DNA of 64,000 bases from Subtercola frigoramans (lineage in GTDB: Bacteria; Actinomycetota; Actinomycetes; Actinomycetales; Microbacteriaceae), in NCBI RefSeq assembly GCF_016907385.1, contig NZ_JAFBBU010000001.1, positions 930,001-994,000 of the forward strand, in the 5' to 3' direction. The position numbers were made by a program, and so were the translations under genes. The notes beneath the pieces are model-generated. The model did not search any database, was not told the origin of the DNA, and worked only from the letters and a program-made list of their open reading frames with translations. Below, piece after piece: positions 25,347 to 34,274 of this stretch. The stretch's first letter is position 1. Each line of letters opens with the position of its first letter.

Positions 25347-25406
25347 ATCGACTTTCCCGAATGCGCAGCATTCCGCGCGGATTGGTGCGCATTCGGGAAA
25401 GTCGAT
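25347..25406. repeat. Long perfect inverted repeat (21-bp arms, 18-nt loop)
   Basis: Positions 25347-25367 and 25386-25406 are exact reverse complements; each arm contains GACTTTCCCGAATGCGC or its complement. The 18-nt loop is 25368-25385. It lies just upstream of the nucleoside hydrolase start and after the terminator hairpin of the helicase gene. No U-run follows on either strand. Confidence 0.9.
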
Positions 25407-25446
25407 CGCCACCTCGCCGGGCTTCCACTGAAGCTCCGATGTGACG

Positions 25447-25483
25447 CGAAACGCCCCCTGAATGCAATCCAGGGGGCGTTTCG
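25447..25483 (-). terminator. Terminator hairpin of the DEAD-box helicase gene
   Basis: CGAAACGCCCCCTG (25447-25460) pairs perfectly with 25470-25483 around a 9-nt loop, starting 19 bp after the helicase stop codon. The stem is strong but the tail is not a clear U-run. Confidence 0.65.
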
Positions 25484-25502
25484 GGTCATGTCGGTGAGGA
25501 GA

Positions 25503-27077
25503 TCAGCCCTGCGCGCGGCGCGGAGCCGAACGGCGAACGCGGGGAGCCGAGGTGGCTCCGGCGCTGCCCGTCGAGCTCGACCATGCGGTGGTGGAGCCAC
25601 CGCTGCGGCTGCCGGCACCGGCGCCCTGCGGGCGGCGTGTTCCACCGTTGCCCGAGCCTGCGGCCGGAGCTGAACCGTCGCGGAGGGCGCGCTTGCGCTG
25701 GGCATTCGCGCCCTGCGATCCGCCCTGGCCGCCGCCTGCGCCGCGGGAGTTGCCGCCCTGGCGCGAACGCCCGCCGCCGCCATTGCCGCCATTACCGCCG
25801 CCGAATGCACGCCCGCCACCGGTGAGGGTGACCGGGGCATCCGAAGGCTTCACATATGCTGCGACTTCGCCCACCAGTGCATCGACCGAAGGGGAGTCGA
25901 GTGCAACACGCTCGACGGCGACGGAGATCGCTGCCTTGCGCATGAGCTGGTCGAGATCCTTGCGCTGTGCGGGCAGGATGATCGTGACCACGTCGCCCTC
26001 GCTGCCAGCGCGTGCCGTGCGGCCCGAGCGGTGCAGGTAGGCCTTGTGCTCGGCCGGCGGGTCGACGTGGATGACGAGTTCGATGTCGTCCACGTGCACA
26101 CCACGCGCGGCGACGTCGGTCGCGACGAGAACGCTCACGTCGCCAGCGCTGAACGCGGCGAGGTTGCGGTCACGGGCGACCTGCGAGAGGTTGCCGTGCA
26201 GGTCGACGGCCGGGATTCCGGCCTCGATGAGCTGCCGCGCGAGCTTCTTGGCGTGGTGCTTGGTGCGCATGAACAGAATGCGGCGGCCGGTGCCCGAAGA
26301 AAGCTTCTTGACGAGGGCGGTCTTCGCCTCGGCGTCGTTGACCTCGAACACGTGGTGGGTCATGGCAGCGACCGGCGAGTTGGCCTCGTCGACGGAGTGC
26401 AGGACCTCGTTGTGCAGGAAGCGGTTGACGATCTTGTCCACGCCGTTGTCGAGGGTCGCAGAGAACAGCAGCCGCTGCCCGTTCTCGGGCGTCTTCGACA
26501 GGATGCGCGTGACGACAGGCAGGAAGCCCAGGTCGGCCATGTGGTCGGCCTCGTCGAGCACGGTGATCTCGACGGCGTCGAGTGACACGAAGCCCTGCTT
26601 CATGAGGTCTTCGAGGCGGCCGGGGCAGGCGACAACGACGTCGACACCGGCCTTGAGGGCCGCGACCTGGCGCTGCTGCGAGACGCCACCGAAGATGGTC
26701 GTCGACTTCAAACCGTAGGCGTCAGCGAGCGGCTGGAGAACCGCGGAGATCTGCGTGGCGAGCTCGCGGGTCGGCGCGAGAATGAGGCCGAGCGGGCGAC
26801 CCGGGCGACGCTTGCCACCGGCGAGCGCGCCAGAGAGGCGGGCGATCATCGGAATCGAGAAGGCGAGCGTCTTGCCAGAGCCGGTCTTGCCTCGGCCGAG
26901 CACGTCGCGCCCAGCCAGAGTGTCAGGCAGGGTGTCGACCTGGATGGGGAACGGCGACAGAATGCCGTCAGCCGTCAGCTTGGCGACGATCGGGGCAGGA
27001 ACACCGAGGGTGGCGAAGTCGGGCACGGGCTTGGAGTCGGCAATTGAGGAGTGAGGGGTGCGGGTGTCAGTTTGCAT
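25503..27077 (-). CDS. DEAD-box ATP-dependent RNA helicase
   Basis: 524 residues. Motifs in order: Q-motif region with PFPIQVDTLP, Walker A KTGSGKT, PTRELA, CPGRLEDL, DEAD in VLDEADHM, SAT in LFSATLD, then the second RecA domain with FMRTKHHA, DVAARGVHVDD and HRSGRTARAG. From about residue 425 the tail is Gly/Arg/Ser-rich (RGG-like), typical of cold-shock or ribosome-assembly helicases that bind structured RNA. About 380 bp of non-coding sequence precedes the start codon, so a long regulated leader is possible. Confidence 0.94.
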   Translation of the reverse strand: MQTDTRTPHSSIADSKPVPDFATLGVPAPIVAKLTADGILSPFPIQVDTLPDTLAGRDVLGRGKTGSGKTLAFSIPMIARLSGALAGGKRRPGRPLGLILAPTRELATQISAVLQPLADAYGLKSTTIFGGVSQQRQVAALKAGVDVVVACPGRLEDLMKQGFVSLDAVEITVLDEADHMADLGFLPVVTRILSKTPENGQRLLFSATLDNGVDKIVNRFLHNEVLHSVDEANSPVAAMTHHVFEVNDAEAKTALVKKLSSGTGRRILFMRTKHHAKKLARQLIEAGIPAVDLHGNLSQVARDRNLAAFSAGDVSVLVATDVAARGVHVDDIELVIHVDPPAEHKAYLHRSGRTARAGSEGDVVTIILPAQRKDLDQLMRKAAISVAVERVALDSPSVDALVGEVAAYVKPSDAPVTLTGGGRAFGGGNGGNGGGGRSRQGGNSRGAGGGQGGSQGANAQRKRALRDGSAPAAGSGNGGTRRPQGAGAGSRSGGSTTAWSSSTGSAGATSAPRVRRSAPRRAQG

Positions 27078-27450
27078 GGGTTTCGGTGCCTTTCAGGCAT
27101 CGGATCCACTCTGGGCTGTGAACTGCGCGTGCACGGCAGAGCTCTGCTGTGCGAGGTGCGTCTGCGCAATCTCGATCGAAACGCTGTTGCGCAGCGAATC
27201 GAACTCCATGGTGGAAGTTGTGGCGAAGGTGCCGGTGGGCACATCCGTTCGCCGTGAGAATTTTTCTTCTGAAGCAATCGCCTGGCCCGCTGTTTTTTGA
27301 TCAGCGAGTGTTGATCTCAGCGATGTGTGTGCATCGCGCAGGGGCCGAAATTGCGCAGAAGAGTTGCGTTCTACGACGCAGGGAGCGCGTAATTGCGCTC
27401 ACAAGTGATTCCAGCATAGCGCACCGGATGCCCGGCCCCGCTGTGCGCAG
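27078..27450. promoter_or_regulatory. Upstream region/leader of the DEAD-box helicase gene
   Basis: No protein is supported here. The stretch between the GT39 terminator and the helicase start contains T- and A-rich patches (around 27260-27300) where a promoter is likely, but no clear -35/-10 pair. Long leaders are known upstream of cold-induced helicases in other bacteria; that this is one is inference. Confidence 0.35.
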
Positions 27451-27494
27451 AAAACAGCCCCGCAGCAGCACCTGGCGAGGTGTCACTGCGGGGC
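27451..27494 (-). terminator. Intrinsic terminator of the GT39 gene
   Basis: GCCCCGCAG (27457-27465) pairs with CTGCGGGGC (27486-27494), with an inner CACCT/AGGTG stem. On the minus strand it is followed by TGTTTT, giving a canonical stem plus U-run about 30 bp past the stop codon at 27525. Confidence 0.85.
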
Positions 27495-27524
27495 CGCCCC
27501 GCATCACGAACGTCGGTCTCGATG

Positions 27525-29723
27525 TCAGCCCGCCGTCAGGTCGTAGACCGTCGTGCCGCCGACCGTGGTGGCCGCGAACGTCGACGTCACCCACGTCTCG
27601 ATCGCACTCGCTGTGCTGGTGCCGCCGCCAACCGCACCTCCTCCGCCCTGCCCGCTGACGACGTAGTAGCCGACGTCCCCGGCGGCCACGTACGCCTGGA
27701 ACTCCGCGAGTGTCGGGGTGGGGTCGCTGCTCCAGCCGCCGATCGCCATCACAGCGGTGCCCGAATTCAATTCGAGCGTCGCTGCCGATTGCGAACCGTC
27801 GACGGCGGCAGCCCAGCGGTTCGTTGTCGCTGAGAGCAGTGCATCGAGCGCTTCTGACGAGGCGGTGGTGGATGCTCCGGCCTGCCCTTCTGCTGCAGAA
27901 TCCGCTGCTGCAGAGCCCGTTGCTGCAGAATCCGCGGTGCCGGTCGAGGTGGTGCCCGTGCCGGAAGCTCCGGCAGGCGGCGTTCCGCCCGCGGTTCCGC
28001 TCGGGGGAGTGCCAGCACCCGAAGCCAGGCCGCTCGGCGCAGTCCCGCCTCCAGCGCCGCCCGCCGTTCCGCCAGGGGCGCCGCCGCCACCCATTGTCAT
28101 CGAGCTCGACGACCCGACAGTCGGGATCGAGCCACCGTGGGCCACCGACGCGGTCGCCACAGCGTAGGCCCCCGAGCCGCCGAGGGCGAAGAGGGTGCCC
28201 GCGAGAACGGCGACCACGGTCATCCGTCGCAGCCTGGCCACCGCACCGACCACCAGGGCCAGTGCCGAGAGCACGGAACCCACCAGCAGCACCCAGCGGA
28301 GCCACGGCAGCCAGTCGGCGTTCTCAGAGAGAAGCACGAACGACCAGGCGCCGGAGCCGGCGATCATGACCGCGAGGCCGAGCCGCCCGAGCCAGGTGTT
28401 GCGAGCTCTCCAGAGGGCAACACCGCCGAGGGCGACGAGCCCGCCGATGGCGGGTGCCAGTGCGACCGTGTAGTACGGGTGCACCGTGCCGCTCATGTAG
28501 CTGAAGACGAGACCTGTCACGAGCAGCCAGCCGCCCCAGAGAACCAGTCCGGCGCGAAGCGGATTCGACCGGCCGCCCTTGCGAGTGACGATGAGCCCCA
28601 GCACGAGTGCGACAAGAGCTGCCGGCAGGAGCCACGAGATCTCGAGCCCCATCTCGCTGCTGAACAGGCGCTGCAGCCCGGTCGCCCCACCAAAGCTCGA
28701 ACCGGAGGCCCCGGAGCTCTGGCCACCCCCGCCGCCCGAACCACCGAACAGCCGGCCGAAACCGTTGTACCCGAAGACGAGGTCGAGCACGGTGTTGTTC
28801 GTCGATCCGCCGATGTACGGCCGGGCATCCGTCGGCCAGAGCGCAACGGCGAGTACCCACCAGCCGGCCGCGACGGCGAGCGCGCCGGCGGCCACCAGGA
28901 GGTGCACGAACCGCTTCCAGAGCGCGGTCGGTGCCGCGAGCAGGTAGACGAAGCCGAACGCGGGCAGCACCAGCAGGCCCTGCAGCATCTTGGTGAGAAA
29001 GGCGAACCCGAGGGCGACGCCGGCCAGCGCGAGCCACTTCCAGCTCGCCTTCGGCAGTGCGCGAACCACGAAGTAGCCGGCCGCCGTCATGAGCAGGGTG
29101 AGCAGTGCATCCGGGTTGTCGAAACGGAACATCAGCGCGGCAGCGGGGGTGACCGCCAGGATCGTGCCGGCGAGCAGGCCGCCTACAACGCTGAGCTTCG
29201 GGCCCACCGCGACCAGGCTGCGCCTCACCGCGCCGAAGAGCAGCGCCACCGACGCCACGCCCATCAGCACCTGCGGCACCAGCAGGCTCCAGCTCGATAA
29301 CCCGAAGAGTCGCGCCGAGATGCCCATCACCCAGAGTGAGGCGGGCGGCTTGTCGACGGTGATGAAGTTCGACGAGTCGAGAGACCCGAAGAACAGGGCC
29401 TTCCAGCTCTTCGACCCGGCCTCGACGGCGGCGGCGTAGAAGGTGTTGGCGTAGGCGCTGTCGCTCAGGTTCCAGAGGTAGAGCAGGGCGGTCACGAGCA
29501 GCAGGGCGATCAGGCTCGGCCGTGCCCAGGAGGGGGCGGTTCGGTCGCCGAACACGATTCGCCCGATCCGGCTGCGGCCACCGGATGATCGGCCGACGGT
29601 CGCCGGCTGTGAACCCTGCGGCACAGCACCGTGCGGCACAGCACCGATTGGCATCGAGCCGGTCGCCGAAGAAGCTGCAGCCGCGCCGGGAGCTGCCGGA
29701 GGAGACGCTGTTGAAGCAGACAC
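27525..29723 (-). CDS. Glycosyltransferase family 39 membrane protein (YkcA/YkcB-like)
   Basis: 732 residues. A Pro/Ala/Ser-rich cytoplasmic N-terminus is followed by about ten or more membrane helices. The GT39/PMT catalytic loop region shows LDSSNFITVDKPPASLW, with the conserved acidic D-K-P-P motif, and FRFDNPDALLTLL. A Gly-rich insertion (about 330-345) and a long Gly/Ala/Thr/Ser linker lead to a C-terminal extracytoplasmic domain of about 120 residues found in YkcB-like mannosyltransferases. Predicted to transfer a sugar from a polyprenyl phosphate to a wall polymer or protein. GTG 29723 is favoured because GAAAGG is 8 nt upstream; GTG 29732 overlaps it. Confidence 0.9.
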   Translation of the reverse strand: MSASTASPPAAPGAAAASSATGSMPIGAVPHGAVPQGSQPATVGRSSGGRSRIGRIVFGDRTAPSWARPSLIALLLVTALLYLWNLSDSAYANTFYAAAVEAGSKSWKALFFGSLDSSNFITVDKPPASLWVMGISARLFGLSSWSLLVPQVLMGVASVALLFGAVRRSLVAVGPKLSVVGGLLAGTILAVTPAAALMFRFDNPDALLTLLMTAAGYFVVRALPKASWKWLALAGVALGFAFLTKMLQGLLVLPAFGFVYLLAAPTALWKRFVHLLVAAGALAVAAGWWVLAVALWPTDARPYIGGSTNNTVLDLVFGYNGFGRLFGGSGGGGGQSSGASGSSFGGATGLQRLFSSEMGLEISWLLPAALVALVLGLIVTRKGGRSNPLRAGLVLWGGWLLVTGLVFSYMSGTVHPYYTVALAPAIGGLVALGGVALWRARNTWLGRLGLAVMIAGSGAWSFVLLSENADWLPWLRWVLLVGSVLSALALVVGAVARLRRMTVVAVLAGTLFALGGSGAYAVATASVAHGGSIPTVGSSSSMTMGGGGAPGGTAGGAGGGTAPSGLASGAGTPPSGTAGGTPPAGASGTGTTSTGTADSAATGSAAADSAAEGQAGASTTASSEALDALLSATTNRWAAAVDGSQSAATLELNSGTAVMAIGGWSSDPTPTLAEFQAYVAAGDVGYYVVSGQGGGGAVGGGTSTASAIETWVTSTFAATTVGGTTVYDLTAG

Positions 29724-29886
29724 GATGTCCACCTTTCACTGAGGATGAACCCCAGCTTCTGGTAGTCGACTATGAGCCTCCTTGCCCGTTGCTATGGCCT
29801 CTCTATGAGGTCACGCTCGCGCCTGGGTGCAGCTGTGCACCGGCAGACGGATGAAGCCAACGTTGCCTCGGCAGACGAGCCGGCTC

Positions 29887-30555
29887 TCACGAGTACAGTT
29901 CGCCGACGGGGATAGTCGCCTGCACCCGGTTGCCGAGCGGAGCCAGCGGGCACGCCCACGCCGGGTCGTAGGCGCACGAGGGGTTGTAGGCGAAATTGAA
30001 GTCGAGCACGAGCGAGCCCGTCCCCGAACCCTCGCCCAGATGGGCACCCTTGATGGTGTCGAGCAGGTACCGGCCACCACCGTAGGTGCCGCCTCTCAGC
30101 CCGGCAAGCCCGTCGCGCACGGGCACGAAGATGCCGCCCCCGTACGACTTCAGTCGCCAGACGTCGAGCACGCCGACGCCACCGATCTCGGCGCGGCCGA
30201 TCAACTCGAACGGCACGACGCCGTCGGTGCCCGTCGCGAAGTCGAACCCTGCAGGCTCTGCCGGGGCAACCAGTTCGACATCGAACCGCCATGCTGGGTC
30301 GTAGGTCGCTACCGGCAGTCCGGAGAAACCTGCACGATCCTCCGGCAGCAGGGGTGTCTGCGGGTGTGTGGCGAAGAGCTCGTTGCGCGCGGCACACCAG
30401 TGCGAATGCGCACCCACGACGTCGTCGATGCTGAGGCGTCGCACCTCGGCGTAGATGTCGAATACCCGGCGGCGCCAGTCGGCGACCTCGATCGCGGCGG
30501 CGGCCGATGGGGCGCGCACAACGCCGTCAGTGCCCACGTGACCCCCAGCGTTCAC
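29887..30555 (-). CDS. DUF1684 family protein
   Basis: 222 residues. The conserved features are WRRRVFDIYAEVRR near the start, then HPQTPLLPEDRAGFSGL, AYDPAWRF-like YDPAWRFDV, and the C-terminal GGGRYLLDTIKGA, LDFNFAYNPSCAYDP and CPLAPLGNRV blocks, which define DUF1684. Members are uncharacterised; the Tyr/Cys-rich C-terminus has a fixed pattern suggesting an enzyme or ligand-binding pocket. It overlaps the upstream SRPBCC gene by 4 bp, so the two are cotranscribed. Confidence 0.9.
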   Translation of the reverse strand: MNAGGHVGTDGVVRAPSAAAAIEVADWRRRVFDIYAEVRRLSIDDVVGAHSHWCAARNELFATHPQTPLLPEDRAGFSGLPVATYDPAWRFDVELVAPAEPAGFDFATGTDGVVPFELIGRAEIGGVGVLDVWRLKSYGGGIFVPVRDGLAGLRGGTYGGGRYLLDTIKGAHLGEGSGTGSLVLDFNFAYNPSCAYDPAWACPLAPLGNRVQATIPVGELYS

Positions 30556-31187
30556 GACACCCCCAGGTCGGGGTCGATTCCGAGAACGTTCGAACCGGCG
30601 ACCGGCGGTTCGGCGAGTACCTCTGCCGACGATTCGGTGATCCGGCGATCCTGTTCAGCAGCCTTTGCTCCTGCGTCAGCGGCCTCATCGGCGCCGACGA
30701 TCTCCGGGTCGAATGCCCAGGTCGGTGCCAGCTCGCGCAGACGGATTCCCCTGAGCTGCCAGAATGCCCAGAGGCTCGCCCACAGGGCCGGGGTCATCGG
30801 GCCGGCGCCGATCACCAGGCGATCGCGGTAGAGAGTCTTTCCTGTGCCTGCGGGGTCGGCTGCAACGGCCATCCGATGATCCCAGACCGTCGCGAGTCTG
30901 AGAGCACCGGTCACGCCCCGGCCCTTGTCGCGAACGATACGCACGCCCGGATGCTGCGTACGCGACCGATCGATGTCGATGATCTGTCGCCCGAGCGGAA
31001 ACAGCCCGAGAGCGTCGATCTCGACGCGATTCTTGCCCTCGGGCCAGGTGGGTGCAAAACCTCCCGGTTCGAGCGATTTCATGGTGAGGAGGGGAGCAGA
31101 GACCTCCCGGAAGACCGCCGGGCTCTGCAGCGCGCGCCAGGCGGCATCGGGCTCGCAGTCGAGAATCAACTTCAGCATTACCTTCAT
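30552..31187 (-). CDS. SRPBCC-like protein (START-like fold)
   Basis: 211 residues. The start MKVMLKLILDCEPDAAWRAL and the pattern of alternating strands (FAPTWPEGKNRVEIDAL, TLYRDRLVIGAG) fit a polyketide-cyclase/START-like fold that binds hydrophobic ligands. The tail after about 170 is Ala/Glu-rich and not conserved. The ATG at 31187 has GGAG 5 nt upstream; a longer frame has no support. First gene of a pair with the DUF1684 gene (ATGA overlap). Confidence 0.65.
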   Translation of the reverse strand: MKVMLKLILDCEPDAAWRALQSPAVFREVSAPLLTMKSLEPGGFAPTWPEGKNRVEIDALGLFPLGRQIIDIDRSRTQHPGVRIVRDKGRGVTGALRLATVWDHRMAVAADPAGTGKTLYRDRLVIGAGPMTPALWASLWAFWQLRGIRLRELAPTWAFDPEIVGADEAADAGAKAAEQDRRITESSAEVLAEPPVAGSNVLGIDPDLGVS

Positions 31188-31344
31188 CGCTCCAGTCTCA
31201 CTCTTCTGCGGCACGGTTGCAGACAATTGCCATGGCTCTTGCCAGCGGTTCGCCGGTGGCGTAGGGCCGCGCAGGCCTGTCGACCAATCGCGGCCGTCGA
31301 CCACGCACGTCTGCGCTGTCCCTGCGCGCGATTACGATGTACGA

Positions 31345-31848
31345 GTGACTGACTCCATTGCCGCACAAGCGCACTACCAGGTCCGGTTCGGTCGCGGCGC
31401 GGAGGCGCTCGCGGTGGTGGCCGCCGCTGCCGATGTGATCGTCTACGTCGACGTGCTTCCCGGTCTCGACGGCGAATTCACCCTGCCGGGCGAGTCGGGT
31501 GTACCGAGCATCCGTGCCGATCTTGCCACCCGCACGGCCGCAGCCGAATGGATGCTCGCCCAGCAGGTCGCGAGAGGCTCGCGTGTCTCGGTGGCCGTGA
31601 TTGCGGCGAGCGACGGTGCCGAAGACACCCTCGGCGCGGGGGCCGTGATCGACGCCTTGGCACAGCTCGGCATCGACTTCAGCTCACCGGAGGCCGCTGT
31701 CGTGTGCGCGGCCTTCACCTCGCTCGAGAAGGCCGTCGGCCACCTGCTGACAGCATCGGTCGCAGGGCGCGCGCTCGTCGAGGCGGGGCGAGCGGACCTG
31801 GTTTCGGCCGCAAGCGGTATCGATTCCCGGCAAGCCGTGGTTGCATAG
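31345..31848 (+). CDS. ComB-like 2-phosphosulfolactate phosphatase family protein
   Basis: 167 residues. AHYQVRFGRGAEAL, ADVIVYVDVLPG, LATRTAAAEWMLAQQ, SRVSVAVIAASDG and FSSPEAAVVCAAF match the actinobacterial branch of the ComB (2-phosphosulfolactate phosphatase) family, a Mg-dependent acid phosphatase. The protein is shorter than methanogen ComB (about 230) and no coenzyme M genes are nearby, so its substrate is probably different. Start taken as GTG 31345; no strong ribosome binding site is seen. Confidence 0.72.
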   Translation: MTDSIAAQAHYQVRFGRGAEALAVVAAAADVIVYVDVLPGLDGEFTLPGESGVPSIRADLATRTAAAEWMLAQQVARGSRVSVAVIAASDGAEDTLGAGAVIDALAQLGIDFSSPEAAVVCAAFTSLEKAVGHLLTASVAGRALVEAGRADLVSAASGIDSRQAVVA

Positions 31849-31947
31849 CAGGAGAGGCGCGCGTCAGCATGATCATGCCTCTGGGCCGCGGGGCCCGCGT
31901 TCGTTTTCTGTTCGTCATTTTCCGTTCGTGATTCGAGAGGACCCATC

Positions 31948-32250
31948 ATGAAGGCAGTAGTCAACGGCACCGTGATCGCCGAAGCTCCGAAAGAAGACCT
32001 CATCTCCATCGAGGGCAACTGGTACTTCCCCCCGGCGAGCCTGAACGTCGAACTGCTCGCCAAGAGCGACACCCCGTACACCTGCCCCTGGAAGGGCGAA
32101 TGCCAGTACTTCAACGTGGTCGAAGGTGGCACGACGCTGAAAGATCGTGCGTGGAGCTACCCGAACCCGTACCCCTCTGCGTTCGATCGTGTGGGCAAGG
32201 ACTTCACCAACTACGTCGCCTTCTGGAAAGAGGTCTCCGTCGTCGAGTGA
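31948..32250 (+). CDS. DUF427 family protein
   Basis: 100 residues, the complete single domain of DUF427. Landmarks: MKAVVNGTVIAEA, the strand with NWYFPPASLN, then the conserved YTCPWKGECQYFNV motif and the AWSYPNPYPSAF ending. The Cys-Pro-Trp-Lys-Gly motif is nearly invariant in the family and may form a nucleotide or small-molecule pocket; function is unknown. Preceded by AGAGGA. Followed by 172 bp without a gene before the alcohol dehydrogenase. Confidence 0.93.
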   Translation: MKAVVNGTVIAEAPKEDLISIEGNWYFPPASLNVELLAKSDTPYTCPWKGECQYFNVVEGGTTLKDRAWSYPNPYPSAFDRVGKDFTNYVAFWKEVSVVE

Positions 32251-32422
32251 CCGTCGGGAGACGAGCAGGGTCGAGTGAGCACGATCGAATGAGCGTCGCC
32301 GGGGGACCTTCGGCACTACCCCCGAACCGGCAAGTCCGCTTGGCTGGCCGGTGAGGGGCAGCGCAGACGCCGCCTCCCTGGGCGGTCACGAACCTCCCAT
32401 CGCATCAAGCAGGGAGAACTCC

Positions 32423-33475
32423 ATGAAGGCGCTCGTCTACAAAGGTCCAGGCCAGAAGAGCTGGGAAGAAGTGCCGAACCCGGTGCTGAAAGCACCGACC
32501 GATGTGATCGTGAAGATGGTCGCGACGACAATTTGCGGCACCGACCTCCACATTCTCAAGGGTGACGTGCCTGAAGTCAGCGCCGGGCGCATCCTCGGTC
32601 ACGAGGGCATCGGTGTGATCACCGAGATCGGCGAGGGCGTCACGCAGCTGGCTGTGGGGGACAAGGTGATCCTGGCGTGTGTCAGTTCGTGCGGCCGGTG
32701 TTCGAACTGCCGCAAGGGCCTTTACAGCCACTGCGAAGATCCCGAAGGAATCGCGGGTATCGGCTGGATCTTCGGCTACATGATCGATGGCACCCAGGCG
32801 GAGTACGTGCGGGTTCCGTTTGCCGAGAACTCGGTCTACAAGGTGCCGGAGGGTGTCACGGATGCCGAGGGAATCCTTCTCTCCGACATTCTGCCGACCG
32901 GGTTCGAGATCGGCGTTCAGTACGGTCACGTTGCCCCCGGCGATGTCGTTGCCGTCATCGGGTCGGGCCCTGTCGGTCTCTCTGCCGTCATGACGGCACG
33001 ACTCTATGGCCCCTCCAAGATCATCGCGATCGACCTCGATGACGCCAGGCTCAAGCGTGCCGCGGATTTCGGTGCGACGAACACGGTCAACTCCGGCGAT
33101 GCCGACTGGAAGGAACAGGTTCTGGCCCTCACCGACGGGCAGGGGGTCGATGTCGCGATCGAAGCGGTGGGCATCCCGAACACCTTCACGATGTGCACCC
33201 AGATCGTTCGCCCCGGCGGCCATGTGGCCAACGTCGGTGTGCACGGTAAGTCGGTCGACCTCGCCCTCAACGAACTCTGGATCAAGAACATCGACATCTC
33301 GACGGGCCTCGTGAACACGAACACCCTCGGCATGCTGCTGAAGCTCGTCGCCGAACACAAGTTGCCCGCCGAGAAGTTCGTCACCCACGAGTTCGGGTTC
33401 GACCAGGTGCTCGACGCCTATGAGGTCTTCGGCAATGCGGCCCAGCACGACGCCCTGAAGGTGCTCATCCACTGA
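32423..33475 (+). CDS. Zinc-dependent alcohol dehydrogenase
   Basis: 350 residues, medium-chain dehydrogenase family. Catalytic zinc ligands Cys38 in TICGTD and His60-Glu61 in GHEG; structural zinc cysteines Cys90, Cys93, Cys96 and Cys104; NAD-binding GSGPVGLSAV near residue 174 followed by IAIDLDDARL, whose Asp at the strand end favours NAD. The ILPTGFEIGV segment is typical of this subgroup of actinobacterial alcohol/isopropanol-type dehydrogenases. ATG 32423 has AGGGAG upstream. The exact alcohol cannot be told. Confidence 0.92.
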   Translation: MKALVYKGPGQKSWEEVPNPVLKAPTDVIVKMVATTICGTDLHILKGDVPEVSAGRILGHEGIGVITEIGEGVTQLAVGDKVILACVSSCGRCSNCRKGLYSHCEDPEGIAGIGWIFGYMIDGTQAEYVRVPFAENSVYKVPEGVTDAEGILLSDILPTGFEIGVQYGHVAPGDVVAVIGSGPVGLSAVMTARLYGPSKIIAIDLDDARLKRAADFGATNTVNSGDADWKEQVLALTDGQGVDVAIEAVGIPNTFTMCTQIVRPGGHVANVGVHGKSVDLALNELWIKNIDISTGLVNTNTLGMLLKLVAEHKLPAEKFVTHEFGFDQVLDAYEVFGNAAQHDALKVLIH

Positions 33476-33590
33476 GCCGCCCGCGCGCGGGAGGGCCGGC
33501 CCAGACCGACTTGTGTCGGCTCACCCCACCGCGAGTTGGTCGAGCAGTTCACCGATTCTGCCCGACACCCACGCTGAGATCAAGAATATT

Positions 33591-34193
33591 TTACAGGCGT
33601 CTTACCTCCGGCAGAATTGCCGGCTCAGAAGCCAGGGCGACGAGCCTGCCCAAGGTGTCGTGCAGGATCTCGGTCAAGGGTTGGTCATCATTCAGATCGA
33701 GGCAGCGCTCGACCGAGACGCTGAAGACCGTCACTGCGAGACGGGCGCTGAGCCGGGCCGTGAGTTCGTCGAGACCCCGCTCGCGAAAGCCGGTCTCGAC
33801 CGCCTCGATCATGATCGCCTGCTTGCGAAGCGCCCGCTCTCGAAGACCGTCGTCCGACTCCACAATTGCTCGATGAGCTCGAAGGTAGTGCTGCTGGCCC
33901 GCGAGTTGATTCGTGGCGATGGTGTCGAGACTGTGGCCGATTATGGCGAGTGGGGTCAATTCGGGCGGGGCCTCGGCCATGACCTCCGCAATGATGTGGG
34001 GCAGCTGCTCGTCGAAGCTGAACAGCACTTCACGTTTGTCGCTGAAATACCGGAAGAACGTGCGGGTGGTGAGGCCTGCACGCGCGGTGATCTGGGGAAC
34101 GGTCGTCTCAGCGAAACCATGCTCAAGGAAAAGCTCGAACGCCGCGCGTTCCAGCCGTTCGCCCGCTTCGGGCATCCATCGTCCCATGCCCAA
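33591..34193 (-). CDS. TetR family transcriptional regulator
   Basis: 200 residues. N-terminal helix-turn-helix: AAFELFLEHGFAETTVPQITARAGLTTRTFFRYFSDKREVL, where the TFFRYF recognition helix is diagnostic for TetR. The C-terminal all-helical ligand domain is variable. It lies 81 bp after the MDR oxidoreductase gene, same strand, and may regulate that gene. Start either at ATG 34193 or at the in-frame ATG 6 bp downstream. Confidence 0.92.
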   Translation of the reverse strand: MGMGRWMPEAGERLERAAFELFLEHGFAETTVPQITARAGLTTRTFFRYFSDKREVLFSFDEQLPHIIAEVMAEAPPELTPLAIIGHSLDTIATNQLAGQQHYLRAHRAIVESDDGLRERALRKQAIMIEAVETGFRERGLDELTARLSARLAVTVFSVSVERCLDLNDDQPLTEILHDTLGRLVALASEPAILPEVRRL

Positions 34194-34274
34194 ATCCTAC
34201 TCAGTGCCCCCTCCCGACGATTGCGGCCACGTGACTGCCGCGGTGATCGGGGCCGCCTCGACCGAGATGACGAA

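Noticed and set aside
27149..27658. 169-codon plus-strand frame in the helicase upstream region
   Set aside because: Crosses the GT39 terminator and the 3' end of the GT39 gene on the opposite strand, no ribosome binding site and no domain.
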